64,000 nucleotides of DNA from assembly GCF_044465595.1 (NCBI RefSeq), contig NZ_JBITLV010000007.1, forward strand, positions 186,001-250,000, in the 5' to 3' direction. The position numbers and the translations under genes are program-made. Under the pieces are notes generated by a model. It was not told the DNA's origin and made no database searches. It saw only the letters and a list, made by a program, of their open reading frames with translations. Below, in pieces: positions 47,665-57,655 of this stretch; the stretch's first letter is position 1, and every line of letters begins with the position of its first letter. The DNA is from Spongisporangium articulatum (GTDB lineage Bacteria; Actinomycetota; Actinomycetes; Actinomycetales; Kineosporiaceae).

Positions 47665-48171
47665 TCAGCGGGCGTGGGACGGCGGGCGCTGGGCCCAGTC
47701 GCCCCACTCACCGTCCGGGCCGCCGTCCGGGCCGCCGTGCGGTTCTCCGGCCGCGTCGAAGCGCTCCGACGTCCAGGGCAGCAGCGAGGCCGTGAACAGG
47801 CCGAGCGCCGTGGCGATCGGCCAGGCCAGGAGCACCCCCGGGCCCAGCAGGGAGGCGCCTCCGAAGAGGTACAGGACCGGCCAGGTGATCAGCCCGCCGA
47901 GCAGCGAGCCGAGCACGGCCGAGGCGCAGCGGGTCACCGGCCGGGCGGTCGGCCGCACCAGAACCCAGGTGGCGGTGAGGATCCCGGCCACGATGCCGAG
48001 CAGGGCCAGCGTCACATCGGCGCTGGCGTTGACCTCGTCGCTGTCGCCCAGGTGCCGGGTCAGCGGGTAGAGCCCGCGCCGGGCCGCGGCCAGCAGGACG
48101 CCGACCAGCACCAGGCGCGCCACGAACGGGGCTTGAGCCCGCACCACCGGCCAGGCCCGCTTCAACGACAC
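47665..48171 (-). CDS. Integral membrane protein, unknown function
   Basis: A 168-residue protein with about four membrane helices (around residues 16-34, 50-71, 79-103 and 107-130) and a Gly/Asp/Pro-rich cytoplasmic tail. No known domain is recognised. The frame is open upstream into dnaE, but GTG at 48171 (VSLKRAWPVVRAQAP) is five bases after the dnaE stop and is the natural start. It is probably cotranscribed with dnaE. Confidence 0.75.
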   Translation of the reverse strand: MSLKRAWPVVRAQAPFVARLVLVGVLLAAARRGLYPLTRHLGDSDEVNASADVTLALLGIVAGILTATWVLVRPTARPVTRCASAVLGSLLGGLITWPVLYLFGGASLLGPGVLLAWPIATALGLFTASLLPWTSERFDAAGEPHGGPDGGPDGEWGDWAQRPPSHAR

Positions 48172-48176
48172 GGGAC

Positions 48177-51100
48177 TCAGACTAGGCAGTTGGGGCCCAG
48201 GATCTGTTTCAGGTCCCCGAACAGCGACGTCGACGGCGTGACCCGCAGCCCGTCGTCCAGCTTCAGCACCTGCACCCGGCCGGGCTGCTGGAGCTGCAGG
48301 TGCACCTCGGTCACCCCCGGGTAGTTGGTCAACACGTCCTTCAGCCGCTCGACGACCGGCGGCGTGCACTTGGCCAACGGCATCGTCACGACGACGGGGC
48401 CGCGGTCGCCGATGTCGAGGTCGGGGATCTTGAGCTCGGAGCCGTAGATGGTGGGCACGTCGTCCCGCCGGTTGACCCGGCCGCGGACGCAGACGATGAG
48501 GTCCTCGGCGAGCACGTGCGAGATCGTCTCGTAGGTCTTGGGGAAGAACAGCACCTCGATGGCACCGTCCAGGTCCTCGACCGTGGCGATCGCCCAGGGG
48601 CTGCCGTTCTTGGTCATCTTGCGCTGCAACGAGCTGATCATCCCGGCGATGGTGACCGTCGCGCCGTCCGGCCGACCGTCGTCCCCGGTCAGCGCCGAGA
48701 TCGAGCAGTCCGACTCCTTCGACAGGATGTGCTCGACGCCGAACAGCGGATGGTCGGAGACGTACAGCCCCAACATCTCCCGCTCGAACGCGAGCTTCTC
48801 CTTCTTGTCGAACTCCGGCAGGTCGACGATCTGCACCGACAGGCCCATCGCCTCGCCGCCGTCGTCCGCGCCGAGGCCCGCGAACAGGTCGAACTGCCCC
48901 ACGGCCTCCTGCCGCTTGATCGCGATGACCTCGTCGACCGCGTCCTCGTGCTTGGCCAGCAGCGACCGCCGCGACTGCCCCAGGGAGTCGAAAGCACCCG
49001 CCTTGATGAGGGATTCGATCGTCCTCTTGTTGCAGGCGACCGCGGAGACCTTCTGCAGGTAGTCGGTGAACGAGGCGTAGCGGCCCTGCTCCTCGCGGGC
49101 CGCGACGATCGCGTCGACGACGTTGATGCCGACGTTGCGGATGGCGGCGAGCCCGAACCGGATGTCCGTGCCGACCGGCGTGAAGTTCGCCGCCGACTCG
49201 TTCACGTCGGGCGGCAGCACCTTGATGCCCAGCCGGCGGCACTCGTTCAGGTAGAGCGCCGACTTGTCCTTGTCGTCCCGGACACTCGTCAGCAGCGCGG
49301 CCATGTACTCGGCCGTGTAGTTGGCCTTGAGGTACGCCGTCCAGTAGGAGACGAGGCCGTACGCCGCGGAGTGCGCCTTGTTGAAGGCGTAGTCGGAGAA
49401 CGGGACGAGCACGTCCCACAGGGCCTTGATGGAGGCGGCGCTGAACCCGTTCGCCTTCATCCCGCCCTCGAAGCCGACGTACTCGGCGTCCAGGACCTCA
49501 CGCTTCTTCTTGCCCATCGCCCGGCGCAGCAGGTCGGCCTTGCCGAGCGTGTAGCCGGCCAGCCGCTGGGCGATCTCCATGACCTGTTCCTGGTAGACGA
49601 TCAGGCCGTACGTGGTGCCGAGGATCGGCTCCAGCGCCTCGGCGAGTTCGTCGTGCGGGTACGAGATCTCCTGCTGCTTGTTCTTGCGCAGCGCGTAGTT
49701 GGTGTGCGAGTTCGCGCCCATGGGGCCGGGCCGGTAGAGCGCGCCGACGGCCGAGATGTCCTCGAAGTTGTCGGGCTGCATCAACCGCAGCAGGGCCCGC
49801 ATCGGACCGCCGTCGAACTGGAAGACGCCGAGCGTGTCACCGCGGCCGAGCAGCTTGTACGTCTCGGGGTCGTTCAGGTCCTTCGACAGGGCGTCCAGGT
49901 CGATGTCGACGCCGCGGTTCAGCTTCACGTTGACGATGGCGTCGTCGAGGATGGTCAGGTTCCGCAGGCCCAGGAAGTCCATCTTGACCAGCCCGAGCGA
50001 CTCGCAGCTCGGGTAGTCGAACTGGGTGATGATCTGGCCGTCCTGCTCCCGCTTCATGATCGGGATGACGTCGAGCAGCGGCTCGCTCGACATGATCACG
50101 CCGGCCGCGTGCACGCCCCACTGCCGCTTCAGGTTCTCCAGCCCGCGGGCCGTCTCGACGACGCGCGCGACGTCCTCGTCTCCTGCGTGGAGCTGGCGGA
50201 ACTCCTCGGCCTCCTTGTAGCGGGGGTGGGCCGGGTCGAAGATCCCCGACAGCGGGATGTCCTTGCCCATCACCGCGGGCGGCATGGCCTTCGTCATCCG
50301 CTCGCCGAGCGAGAACGGGTACCCCAGAACCCGTCCCGCGTCCTTCAGGGCCTGCTTGGCCTTGATCGTGCCGTAGGTGACGATCTGCGCGACCCGGTCG
50401 TCGCCGTACTTCTCGGTGACGTAGCGGATGGTCTCGCCCCGGCGACGTTCGTCGAAGTCGACGTCGAAGTCGGGCATCGACATGCGTTCGGGGTTGAGGA
50501 ACCGCTCGAAGATCAGGCCGTGCTGCAGCGGGTCGAGGTCGGTGATGCGCATGGCGTACGCGCACATCGAGCCGGCCCCGGAACCACGGCCCGGGCCGAC
50601 CCGGATGCCGTTCTCCTTCGACCAGTTGATGAAGTCGGCGACGACGAGGAAGTACCCGGCGTACCCCTTCGAGGTGATGACCTCGATCTCGTACTGCGCC
50701 TGCTTGCGCACGTCGTCCGGCACGCCGTTCGGGTAGCGGCGCAGCAGGCCGCTCTCGACCTCCTTGACGAACCAGGACTCCTCGTTCTCCCCGGGCGGGC
50801 AGGGGAACCGGGGCATGTACTGCCCCTCCCCCTCGGAGAACGACACGTCGCACCGCTCGGCGATGAGCAACGTGTTGTCGCAGGCCTCGGGCAGCTCGCT
50901 CCAGACCTGGCGCATCTCGGCCGGGCTCTTCAGGTAGAACTCGTCGGCGTCGAACTTGAACCGCTTCGGGTCGGCCAGCGTCGACCCGGACTGCACGCAC
51001 AGCAGGACGGCGTGCGCCTGCGCGTCCTCCGCGCGGGTGTAGTGCAGGTCGTTGGTGGCCAGCAGCGGCAGCTTCAGGTCGCGGGCCAGCTTCAGCAGGT

Positions 51101-51719
51101 CCTGCTGGATGCGGCGCTCGATGCCGAGGCCGTGGTCCATCAGCTCGCAGAAGAAGTTGTCGGGGCCGAACAGGTCGCGGTACTCGGCGGCCGCCTGCAC
51201 GGCCTCCTTGTACTGACCCAGCCGCAGCCGGGTCTGCACCTCACCCGAGGGGCAGCCCGTCGTCGCGATGATGCCCTCGCTGTACGTCGTGAGCAGCTCG
51301 CGGTCCATGCGGGGCTTGTAGAACTGCCCCTCCAGGCTGGCCCGCGACGCCAACCGGAAGAGGTTGTGCATGCCGGTCGTGTTCTCGGCCAGCAACGTCA
51401 TGTGCGTGTAGGCCCCGGTGCCCGACACGTCGTCGCCGGGGCTGGTCGACGCATCGCCCCAGCGCACCCGGGTGCGGTCGCCGCGCGCCGTGCCGGGGGT
51501 GAGGTACGCCTCGACGCCGATGATCGGCTTGACCCCGTGCTTCTTGGCCTTCTTCCAGAACTCGTACGCGCCGAAGACGAACCCGTGGTCGGTCGTCGCG
51601 ACGGCGGGCATGCCCATCCGGGCGGCCTCGGCGAACAGGTCGTCGATCTTCGCCGCACCGTCGAGCATCGAGTACTCGGTGTGCACGTGCAGATGGACGA
51701 ACGAGTCCGTCGACGGCAT
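48177..51719 (-). CDS. dnaE: DNA polymerase III alpha subunit
   Basis: Replicative polymerase. The 1180-residue protein begins with the PHP domain (HLHVHTEYSMLDGAAKIDD, TTDHGFVFGAYEF), then the polymerase domain with catalytic Asp residues in MPDFDVDFDERRRG, and PGPMGANSHTNY, the helix-hairpin-helix region, and a C-terminal OB fold (TVTIAGMISSLQRKMTKNG). Length and place, downstream of rluD-lspA and upstream of hisD, fit the essential DnaE1 and not the mutator DnaE2. ATG at 51719. Confidence 0.97.
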   Translation of the reverse strand: MPSTDSFVHLHVHTEYSMLDGAAKIDDLFAEAARMGMPAVATTDHGFVFGAYEFWKKAKKHGVKPIIGVEAYLTPGTARGDRTRVRWGDASTSPGDDVSGTGAYTHMTLLAENTTGMHNLFRLASRASLEGQFYKPRMDRELLTTYSEGIIATTGCPSGEVQTRLRLGQYKEAVQAAAEYRDLFGPDNFFCELMDHGLGIERRIQQDLLKLARDLKLPLLATNDLHYTRAEDAQAHAVLLCVQSGSTLADPKRFKFDADEFYLKSPAEMRQVWSELPEACDNTLLIAERCDVSFSEGEGQYMPRFPCPPGENEESWFVKEVESGLLRRYPNGVPDDVRKQAQYEIEVITSKGYAGYFLVVADFINWSKENGIRVGPGRGSGAGSMCAYAMRITDLDPLQHGLIFERFLNPERMSMPDFDVDFDERRRGETIRYVTEKYGDDRVAQIVTYGTIKAKQALKDAGRVLGYPFSLGERMTKAMPPAVMGKDIPLSGIFDPAHPRYKEAEEFRQLHAGDEDVARVVETARGLENLKRQWGVHAAGVIMSSEPLLDVIPIMKREQDGQIITQFDYPSCESLGLVKMDFLGLRNLTILDDAIVNVKLNRGVDIDLDALSKDLNDPETYKLLGRGDTLGVFQFDGGPMRALLRLMQPDNFEDISAVGALYRPGPMGANSHTNYALRKNKQQEISYPHDELAEALEPILGTTYGLIVYQEQVMEIAQRLAGYTLGKADLLRRAMGKKKREVLDAEYVGFEGGMKANGFSAASIKALWDVLVPFSDYAFNKAHSAAYGLVSYWTAYLKANYTAEYMAALLTSVRDDKDKSALYLNECRRLGIKVLPPDVNESAANFTPVGTDIRFGLAAIRNVGINVVDAIVAAREEQGRYASFTDYLQKVSAVACNKRTIESLIKAGAFDSLGQSRRSLLAKHEDAVDEVIAIKRQEAVGQFDLFAGLGADDGGEAMGLSVQIVDLPEFDKKEKLAFEREMLGLYVSDHPLFGVEHILSKESDCSISALTGDDGRPDGATVTIAGMISSLQRKMTKNGSPWAIATVEDLDGAIEVLFFPKTYETISHVLAEDLIVCVRGRVNRRDDVPTIYGSELKIPDLDIGDRGPVVVTMPLAKCTPPVVERLKDVLTNYPGVTEVHLQLQQPGRVQVLKLDDGLRVTPSTSLFGDLKQILGPNCLV

Positions 51720-51940
51720 GGGTGGGCGCCTCCCGAGAAGCGGGCACGGTGACCGGGGGAAGCGCCGGGACGACGAGCGCCCCCGCTCGATCTAGGTGCG
51801 ATCTGGTGCGTGGTGGGTGAGGTTCGATTCTCACACGGCGCACCGACAAGACGGCGCAACCTCGTCGACTGTCCGGGCCATTCGGCGTGTCCTCCGACCG
51901 GTCCGTTCGAGCGGCGAAAGCTCCTTGATGACGGGGCGTG

Positions 51941-53812
51941 TCAGGCGATCACGGAAGGTTGCGTACCGGCCCGCCGGACCATCGTCAGCAGGCTGGTGAA
52001 CCCGTCGGCGTCGGCCGGGCGCCCGAACAACCAGCCCTGCCCGCGGTCGCACCCGAGCCGACGCAGCCGCTCGGCCTGTTCGGGGTGCTCGACCCCCTCC
52101 GCGACCACCTGCATGCCCAGGGCCTGCGCCATCCGCAGCACCGCGGTCACCACGGCCCACCCGTCCTGCTCACCCGCCCCGACGCCCGAGGGGATGAACG
52201 ACCGGTCCAGCTTCAGGACGTCGACCGGCAGCCGGGTCAGGTACGACAGGGCCGAGTAGCCGGTGCCGAAGTCGTCGAGCAGCAGTCGGTGGCCGGCGGC
52301 GCGCAGCTTCAGCACCTCGGTGTCGACGTCGGGGTCGTCGGCGAGCAGCACGCTCTCCGTCAGCTCCAGGGCGATCGTGCTGGTGGGCAGCCCCGCCCCC
52401 GCGACCATCTCGGCCACCATGTCGGCGAGTCCGGGTCGCACGAGCACGGGCGAGACGTTGAGGGTGGCCACGAAATCCTCGGGGAGCAGCCCGGCCTGGC
52501 GCCAACGCCCGACGTCGGCTAGGGTCTGCGCGATCACGAACCGGCTGAGCTCGGTGATCAGGCCGCTGTCCTCGGCGAGCGGGATGAACTCGTCGGGGGT
52601 GATCTCGCCCAAGGCCGGGCTGAACCAGCGGCAGAGCGCCTCGGCGCCGATCAGGCGACCGGTGTTGAGCTCGACGATGGGCTGGTAGACGACGCGCAGG
52701 TCGCCGCGCCGGCGGGCCTCACGCAGCGCCGTCTCGACCTGCAACCGCCGCTCCACCCGGTCGCGCAGGCTCTGGTCGTAGTGCCGGATCGCCCCCCGCC
52801 CCGCGGCCTTCGCCTCGTACAGGGCGACGTCGGCGCGGCGCAGCAGGTCGCCGGGCGTGACGTTGCTGCTCGCCGCGATGCCGATGCCGCAGCAGGCGCT
52901 CGTCCACAACCCGCCCGCGATCGGCAGCGCGTGGGTCCACAGGCGCCCCAGCTGGTCGCCGAGCTGGGCGAGCCGACGGTCCAGCCGCAGCCGGCCGTGT
53001 CGTTCGACGATCACCACCGCGAACTCGTCACCGCCCAGCCGGGCCAGCACCTCGCCCGGCTGCAGCACGCTGGACAGGCGCTTCGCGACGTTCTGCAGCA
53101 GCACGTCGCCGGCGTCGTGCCCGTGCGTGTCGTTGACCATCTTGAACGAGTCAAGGTCGAGCAGGACGACGGCCGTCGCGGTCAGCGGTTCGGCCAGCGA
53201 CCGGTTCAGCAGCCGCATCAGCAGCCGCCGGTTCGGCAATCCGGTGAGGGTGTCCTGGTCGGCCTGCTCCTGGAGCTGCTGCAGGCCGGCCTCGGCGCGG
53301 GCCGCGACCCAGACCACGAGGACCGCCACCACCAGGAACAGTGCCGACGTGTCGAGCCAGACGACGAACCGGCCGGCGAAGCCCCCCGGTTGCAGCCACA
53401 GGGCCCCGGCCAGGCAGACCTCGATGTGGAGCAGGTGGGCGAGCACCTCCCGGCGGCCGAGGAAGAGCGCCACGTACGCGACGGCCCAGGCGTAGTACAG
53501 CCGGACGTCGTTGTGCGAGGCGGCGGTCAGGGTGAAGGCGAGGGTGATCACCCAGACGGCGCCGGCCATGGTCGCGTGCTCGAACCAGGCGCCCGAACGG
53601 TCGAAGAGGCCCGAGTACATCAGGACACCCCAGAGGACGGCCCCGACACCCAGCCCGATGTTGATCGGCACGTGCTGGTCGACCACCCCGAGCCAGATCT
53701 GGACGAGTCCGAGCAGGCCCGCCGCGCCCCAGAGCACACCGAAGACGCGCATCCGGATCCGGGGCGGGACGACCTGCAACGGCGGGTCGAGCACCGGACG
53801 CTGTGCGGCCAT
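51941..53812 (-). CDS. Membrane-bound GGDEF-EAL protein 1
   Basis: Cyclic-di-GMP turnover protein. About six membrane helices fill residues 20-170 without a recognisable sensor domain, followed by a GGDEF domain with intact GGDEF at 260-264 and an EAL domain with AEALCRW (EAL 391-393), NVSP, ELTES, DDFGTGYSALSYL, KLDRSFI and AEGVEH. Both active sites look complete, so it may make and degrade c-di-GMP. No RxxD inhibitory site precedes GGDEF. ATG at 53812. Paralogous to the next gene, same strand. Confidence 0.93.
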   Translation of the reverse strand: MAAQRPVLDPPLQVVPPRIRMRVFGVLWGAAGLLGLVQIWLGVVDQHVPINIGLGVGAVLWGVLMYSGLFDRSGAWFEHATMAGAVWVITLAFTLTAASHNDVRLYYAWAVAYVALFLGRREVLAHLLHIEVCLAGALWLQPGGFAGRFVVWLDTSALFLVVAVLVVWVAARAEAGLQQLQEQADQDTLTGLPNRRLLMRLLNRSLAEPLTATAVVLLDLDSFKMVNDTHGHDAGDVLLQNVAKRLSSVLQPGEVLARLGGDEFAVVIVERHGRLRLDRRLAQLGDQLGRLWTHALPIAGGLWTSACCGIGIAASSNVTPGDLLRRADVALYEAKAAGRGAIRHYDQSLRDRVERRLQVETALREARRRGDLRVVYQPIVELNTGRLIGAEALCRWFSPALGEITPDEFIPLAEDSGLITELSRFVIAQTLADVGRWRQAGLLPEDFVATLNVSPVLVRPGLADMVAEMVAGAGLPTSTIALELTESVLLADDPDVDTEVLKLRAAGHRLLLDDFGTGYSALSYLTRLPVDVLKLDRSFIPSGVGAGEQDGWAVVTAVLRMAQALGMQVVAEGVEHPEQAERLRRLGCDRGQGWLFGRPADADGFTSLLTMVRRAGTQPSVIA

Positions 53813-53982
53813 GCCAATCCCTCCGTCCGACCCCAGGACCAGCGGCGGGCACCGTGGTCAGGCGGCTAGTGGAATGCGGCGGTCGCGCACCCCGACATCT
53901 GGATCGGCCCTCGGCGCCACGGGGTGTACCGGCCTCACCCGTTCGGCCCAGGGGGTCAGCCCAACGGTTCAGCCCCCGCGGT

Positions 53983-55905
53983 TCAGCCCACCACGTGCAC
54001 CGGACCGTGGGCGCGCAGCAGGGTCTCGATCTCGGCCGGCGGAACGGGCCGCCCGTAGAACCAGCCCTGCGCCCGGTCGCAGCCCAGATCGAGCAGCCGC
54101 TGAGCCTGCTCACCGGTCTCCACGCCCTCCGCCACCGCGACCATGCCCAGGGTCTGCGCCAGGCGCAGGACGGCCTGCACGACGCCCTCGGCGCGCCGGT
54201 CGGAGCCCATCGCGGCGACGAACCCGCGGTCCACCTTCACCACGTCGACGGGCAGCCGGGCCAGGCTCGACAGGGACGAGTAGCCCGTGCCGAAGTCGTC
54301 CAGCATCAGGGTGTGCCCCGCCGCGCGCAGCTGCCCCAGCTCGTCGGAGACCTCCGTGGTCGGGCTGATCAGCAGGCGTTCGGTGAGTTCGATCGCGAGC
54401 CGCTCGGCCGGCACCCCGGCCAGCTCGACGGCGTCCCGCACCTGGGCCGCCAGCCCGGCCCGCAGCATGATCGGCGACACGTTGATGGTGACGGCGAACC
54501 GGGGCGGCAGCAGGCCGCCGGCCTGCCAGCGGGCGATCTGGCGCGTCGCCTCGGCGAGCACGAAGTCGCCGATCTCGTCGATCAGCCCCGAGTCCTCGGC
54601 GACCTGGATGAACCGGTCCGGCGGCACCGACCCCAGCACGGGGCTGTTCCAGCGGCACAGGGCCTCGACGCCCACCGGGCGACCGTCGTCCAGCGTGACG
54701 ATCGGCTGGTAGACCAGCGACAACTCACCGCGCCCCGCCGCGCCGCGCAGGTGGGACTCCAGCTCCAGCCGACGCAGGGCGGAGTTGCGCAGGTCCTCGT
54801 CGTACAGATGGACGGCGGAGCGCCCGGCCTCCTTCGCCCGGTAGAGGGCGGTGTCGGCCTCCCGCAGCAGGGCGCCCGCGGTCACCGGGCCGCCGCCCGC
54901 CGCGCTGCCCAGCGACACCGAAACCCCCACGCAGCCACTGGCATACACCCCACCGGCGACGGTGAACCGTTGCCGCCAGGCCTGGGTCAGACGGTTCGCG
55001 AGCACCATCGCCGAGTCCCGGGCCCGCTCGTGGCCGTCCGGATCGGTCGCCGCCCCCGGGACCTCGTGCAGGACGGCGAACTCGTCCCCGCCGACGCGGG
55101 CCAGGATGTCGCGCGGGCCGATCAGCGCAGCCAGACGCGGGGCCACTTCGCTCAGCAGCCGGTCACCGGAGTCGTGGCCGTGACTGTCGTTGATCATCTT
55201 GAACGAGTCGAGGTCGACCAGCAGGAGCGTCGTGGTGACGTGGGGGTTCTGCAGGGAGTCGCGCAGCAGCCGGCCGAACATTCGGCGGTTGGGCAGGCCG
55301 GTGAGGAAGTCGTGCTCGGCGAGGTGACGGAGCCGGTCGCGGCTGCGCTGGTTGAGCCGGCTGACCCAGGCGACCAGGAAGGTGGCCACGCCGACCAACC
55401 CGATCGTGGTCAACCACAGGGCGACGGCCTGTGCCGCGGGTACCTCGTGGAAGCCCAGGACGACGAACATCAGCAGCGCGACCCAGACGCTGTGCAGGAC
55501 GGCGAGCCGGCGGGTGAAGAACAGGGCGGCGTAGGGCGTGGCCCAGACGTAGAACAGCCGGATGTCGTTGGCCGGGTCGGCCGCAGCGGCGTACGCGATG
55601 GTGATCACCACCTGGATCAGGGCGATCGCGACGTGCAGGTAGACCTCGCCCACGTCGTGGCGGCCGAGCCGCCGGGCGCCGAGACCGTTGAACACGCCCG
55701 AGGTCATCACGAGACCCCAGACCAGGGCCCCCACGGCCATGGCCACGACGATCGACCGGCCCTCGCGCAGCTCCGTCAGCCGGACCCAGACCAGGGCGAG
55801 GGAGGCGCCCGCGATCCACAGCAGGCCGAGGGCCCGCATCCGCAGCCGGAACGGGATCTGACCCGCCAGCTCGACGACCTCGTCCAGGTCGCCCGAGTAC
55901 GGCAC
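53983..55905 (-). CDS. Membrane-bound GGDEF-EAL protein 2
   Basis: Second c-di-GMP turnover protein, 640 residues, of the same layout as its neighbour: hydrophobic N-terminal region of about six helices (residues about 20-190), GGDEF domain with intact VGGDEFAV, and EAL domain with VEALCRW, NVSP, ELTER, DDFGTGYSSLSSL, KVDRGF and AEGVET. No RxxD inhibitory site is seen. GTG at 55905 with GGGGGGAT upstream. The pair (51.9-55.9 kb) probably arose by tandem duplication; the two lie between rluD and dnaE. Confidence 0.93.
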   Translation of the reverse strand: MPYSGDLDEVVELAGQIPFRLRMRALGLLWIAGASLALVWVRLTELREGRSIVVAMAVGALVWGLVMTSGVFNGLGARRLGRHDVGEVYLHVAIALIQVVITIAYAAAADPANDIRLFYVWATPYAALFFTRRLAVLHSVWVALLMFVVLGFHEVPAAQAVALWLTTIGLVGVATFLVAWVSRLNQRSRDRLRHLAEHDFLTGLPNRRMFGRLLRDSLQNPHVTTTLLLVDLDSFKMINDSHGHDSGDRLLSEVAPRLAALIGPRDILARVGGDEFAVLHEVPGAATDPDGHERARDSAMVLANRLTQAWRQRFTVAGGVYASGCVGVSVSLGSAAGGGPVTAGALLREADTALYRAKEAGRSAVHLYDEDLRNSALRRLELESHLRGAAGRGELSLVYQPIVTLDDGRPVGVEALCRWNSPVLGSVPPDRFIQVAEDSGLIDEIGDFVLAEATRQIARWQAGGLLPPRFAVTINVSPIMLRAGLAAQVRDAVELAGVPAERLAIELTERLLISPTTEVSDELGQLRAAGHTLMLDDFGTGYSSLSSLARLPVDVVKVDRGFVAAMGSDRRAEGVVQAVLRLAQTLGMVAVAEGVETGEQAQRLLDLGCDRAQGWFYGRPVPPAEIETLLRAHGPVHVVG

Positions 55906-56003
55906 GATGCATCCCCCCTCACCCGGTTCCGGCGTGCGACACAGCCGCCTCGGATAGGTCGGGCGATGGGCCGGTGAGCTTTACCCGGGCTGCTTGACGG
56001 GTG

Positions 56004-56939
56004 TCAGGGGCGCAGCCGCTCCAGGGCGGTGGCCAGGTCCTCGGGCAGCGTGGACTCGAACTCGACCCAGTCCCCCGTGGCCGGGTGGTGGAACCCGAGC
56101 CGCACGGCGTGCAGCCACTGGCGGGTCAACCCCAACCGGGCGGCCAGCGTGGGGTCGGCGCCGTAGGTCAGGTCGCCGACGCACGGGTGGCGCAGGGCCG
56201 AGAAGTGCACCCGGATCTGGTGGGTGCGGCCGGTCTCCAGGTGGATCTCCACCAGGGACGCCGCCGGGAACGCCTCCAGCGTCTCGTAGTGGGTCACGCT
56301 CGGCTTGCCGCCCTCGACGACGGCCCACCGGTAGTCGTGCACGGGGTGCCGGCCGACCGGCGCGTCGATCGTGCCCGACGAGGGGTCCGGGTGCCCCTGG
56401 ACGCATGCCCAGTAGGTCTTCTCGACGGTCCGTTCCCGGAACGCCTGCTTCAGGACCGAGTAGGCGTGCTCGCTCTTGGCGACGACCATCAGGCCGCTCG
56501 TCCCGACGTCCAGCCGGTGCACCACGCCCTGCCGTTCGGCGGCGCCCGACGTGGAGATCCGGTAGCCGACCGCGGCCAGGCCGCCGACCACGGTCGGCCC
56601 GGTCCAGCCGGGGCTCGGGTGGGCGGCCACGCCGACGGGCTTGTCGACGACGACGATGTCGTCGTCGTCGTGCACGACCCGCAGCCCGGGGACCGGTTCC
56701 GCGACCCGGTTCAGGTGAGCCGGGACGACGGGTTCGGGGCGCGCGAGCGTGACCTCCAGCCAGGCGCCGGAGCGCAACCGTTCGGACTTGCCGACCGCCT
56801 CGCCGTCCAGGAGCACGTGCCCCTCGGCGGCCAGGTCGGCCACGGCCGTGCGGGACAGGCCGAACAGCCGGGCCAGGCCGGCGTCCACGCGTTCGCCGGC
56901 CAGCCCGTCGGGGACGGGCATCGAACGGACGTCACTCAT
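56004..56939 (-). CDS. rluD: RluA-family pseudouridine synthase (RluD-like)
   Basis: Isomerises uridines in 23S rRNA. The 311-residue protein has an N-terminal S4 domain (VDAGLARLFGLSRTAVADLA) and the catalytic domain with Asp144 in HRLDVGTSGLMVVAKS, TYWACVQGHP, and GRTHQIRVHFSALRHPCVGD. The conserved order lspA-rluD-dnaE suggests the RluD type; target sites cannot be read from sequence. ATG at 56939, 21 bases after lspA. Confidence 0.95.
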   Translation of the reverse strand: MSDVRSMPVPDGLAGERVDAGLARLFGLSRTAVADLAAEGHVLLDGEAVGKSERLRSGAWLEVTLARPEPVVPAHLNRVAEPVPGLRVVHDDDDIVVVDKPVGVAAHPSPGWTGPTVVGGLAAVGYRISTSGAAERQGVVHRLDVGTSGLMVVAKSEHAYSVLKQAFRERTVEKTYWACVQGHPDPSSGTIDAPVGRHPVHDYRWAVVEGGKPSVTHYETLEAFPAASLVEIHLETGRTHQIRVHFSALRHPCVGDLTYGADPTLAARLGLTRQWLHAVRLGFHHPATGDWVEFESTLPEDLATALERLRP

Positions 56940-56960
56940 CGGCGGCTCGTCGGCAGTGGC

Positions 56961-57536
56961 TCATCGCACCCGGGCGCCGTCGATGCCGACGCCGCGCAGG
57001 CTGGCCAGCACGATCAGCGCGGCGGCGCAGCAGATGGCCGAGTCGGCCAGGTTGAACACGGGCCAGTGCGGCAGTTCGAGGAAATCGACGACGTGCCCGC
57101 GGGCGAACCCGGGTGCGCGGAACAGGCGGTCGGTCAGGTTGCCGGTGGCCCCGCCGAGCAGGAGCCCGAAAGCGACCGTCCAGAGCCGGCTGCCGAGTTT
57201 CCGGGACATCCGGACGATGACGACGACCACTACGGTCGCGATGATCGTGAAGATCCACGTGGTGCCGGTGGCCATCGAGAACGCAGCGCCGGGGTTGCGC
57301 ACCAACCGGAACCCGAAGAGGTCGCCGAGGACCGCGACCCGCGCCTCGTCGCCGTAGCGGTCCCCGAGCGCCGCGATGGCCCAGGCCTTGGCGGCCTGGT
57401 CGAGGGCGAGGACGACGACGGCGATCGACAGGACGATCGACAGGGCGCCCCTGATCGGCGTGGGCGCCGCCCCCGAGTCCGGCTCGGAGCCGGGTTCGGA
57501 GCCGGGCCCGGCGTCGGTGTCGGAGATCTCAGCCAT
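56961..57536 (-). CDS. lspA: Lipoprotein signal peptidase
   Basis: Membrane aspartyl protease that removes the signal peptide from prolipoproteins. The 191-residue protein has four membrane helices and the two catalytic Asp in GNLTDR (Asp136) and FNLADS (Asp165), with NPGAAFS before. The N-terminal about 28 residues (Gly/Ser/Glu/Pro-rich, with GSEPGSEP) are an extra cytoplasmic extension. ATG at 57536. rluD follows on the same strand. Confidence 0.96.
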   Translation of the reverse strand: MAEISDTDAGPGSEPGSEPDSGAAPTPIRGALSIVLSIAVVVLALDQAAKAWAIAALGDRYGDEARVAVLGDLFGFRLVRNPGAAFSMATGTTWIFTIIATVVVVVIVRMSRKLGSRLWTVAFGLLLGGATGNLTDRLFRAPGFARGHVVDFLELPHWPVFNLADSAICCAAALIVLASLRGVGIDGARVR

Positions 57537-57568
57537 GGTGACTCCAGACTGTCATACCCGGCGCAAAC

Positions 57569-57610
57569 CGATCGCACCCGCACAGGCCGAGGCCTGTGCG
57601 GGTGCGATCG
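57569..57610. terminator. Strong hairpin after divIVA
   Basis: 20-base perfect arms (57569-57588 and 57591-57610), with the innermost pairs forming the loop. It lies between the divIVA stop and the lspA start, both on the minus strand, so it probably ends the division-cluster transcript. No U-tract. Confidence 0.85.
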
Positions 57611-57655
57611 CGCGGGTGACCGGACCGGACGGCCCGGAGGCCGTCACGGCTCAGT

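Noticed and set aside
51817..51834. tRNA T-arm-like sequence (GTGAG-GTTCGATT-CTCAC) with a possible acceptor pairing 51762-51767 / 51836-51841
   Set aside because: The loop is 8 instead of 7 bases and there is no D-arm or proper anticodon arm between; at most a tRNA remnant.
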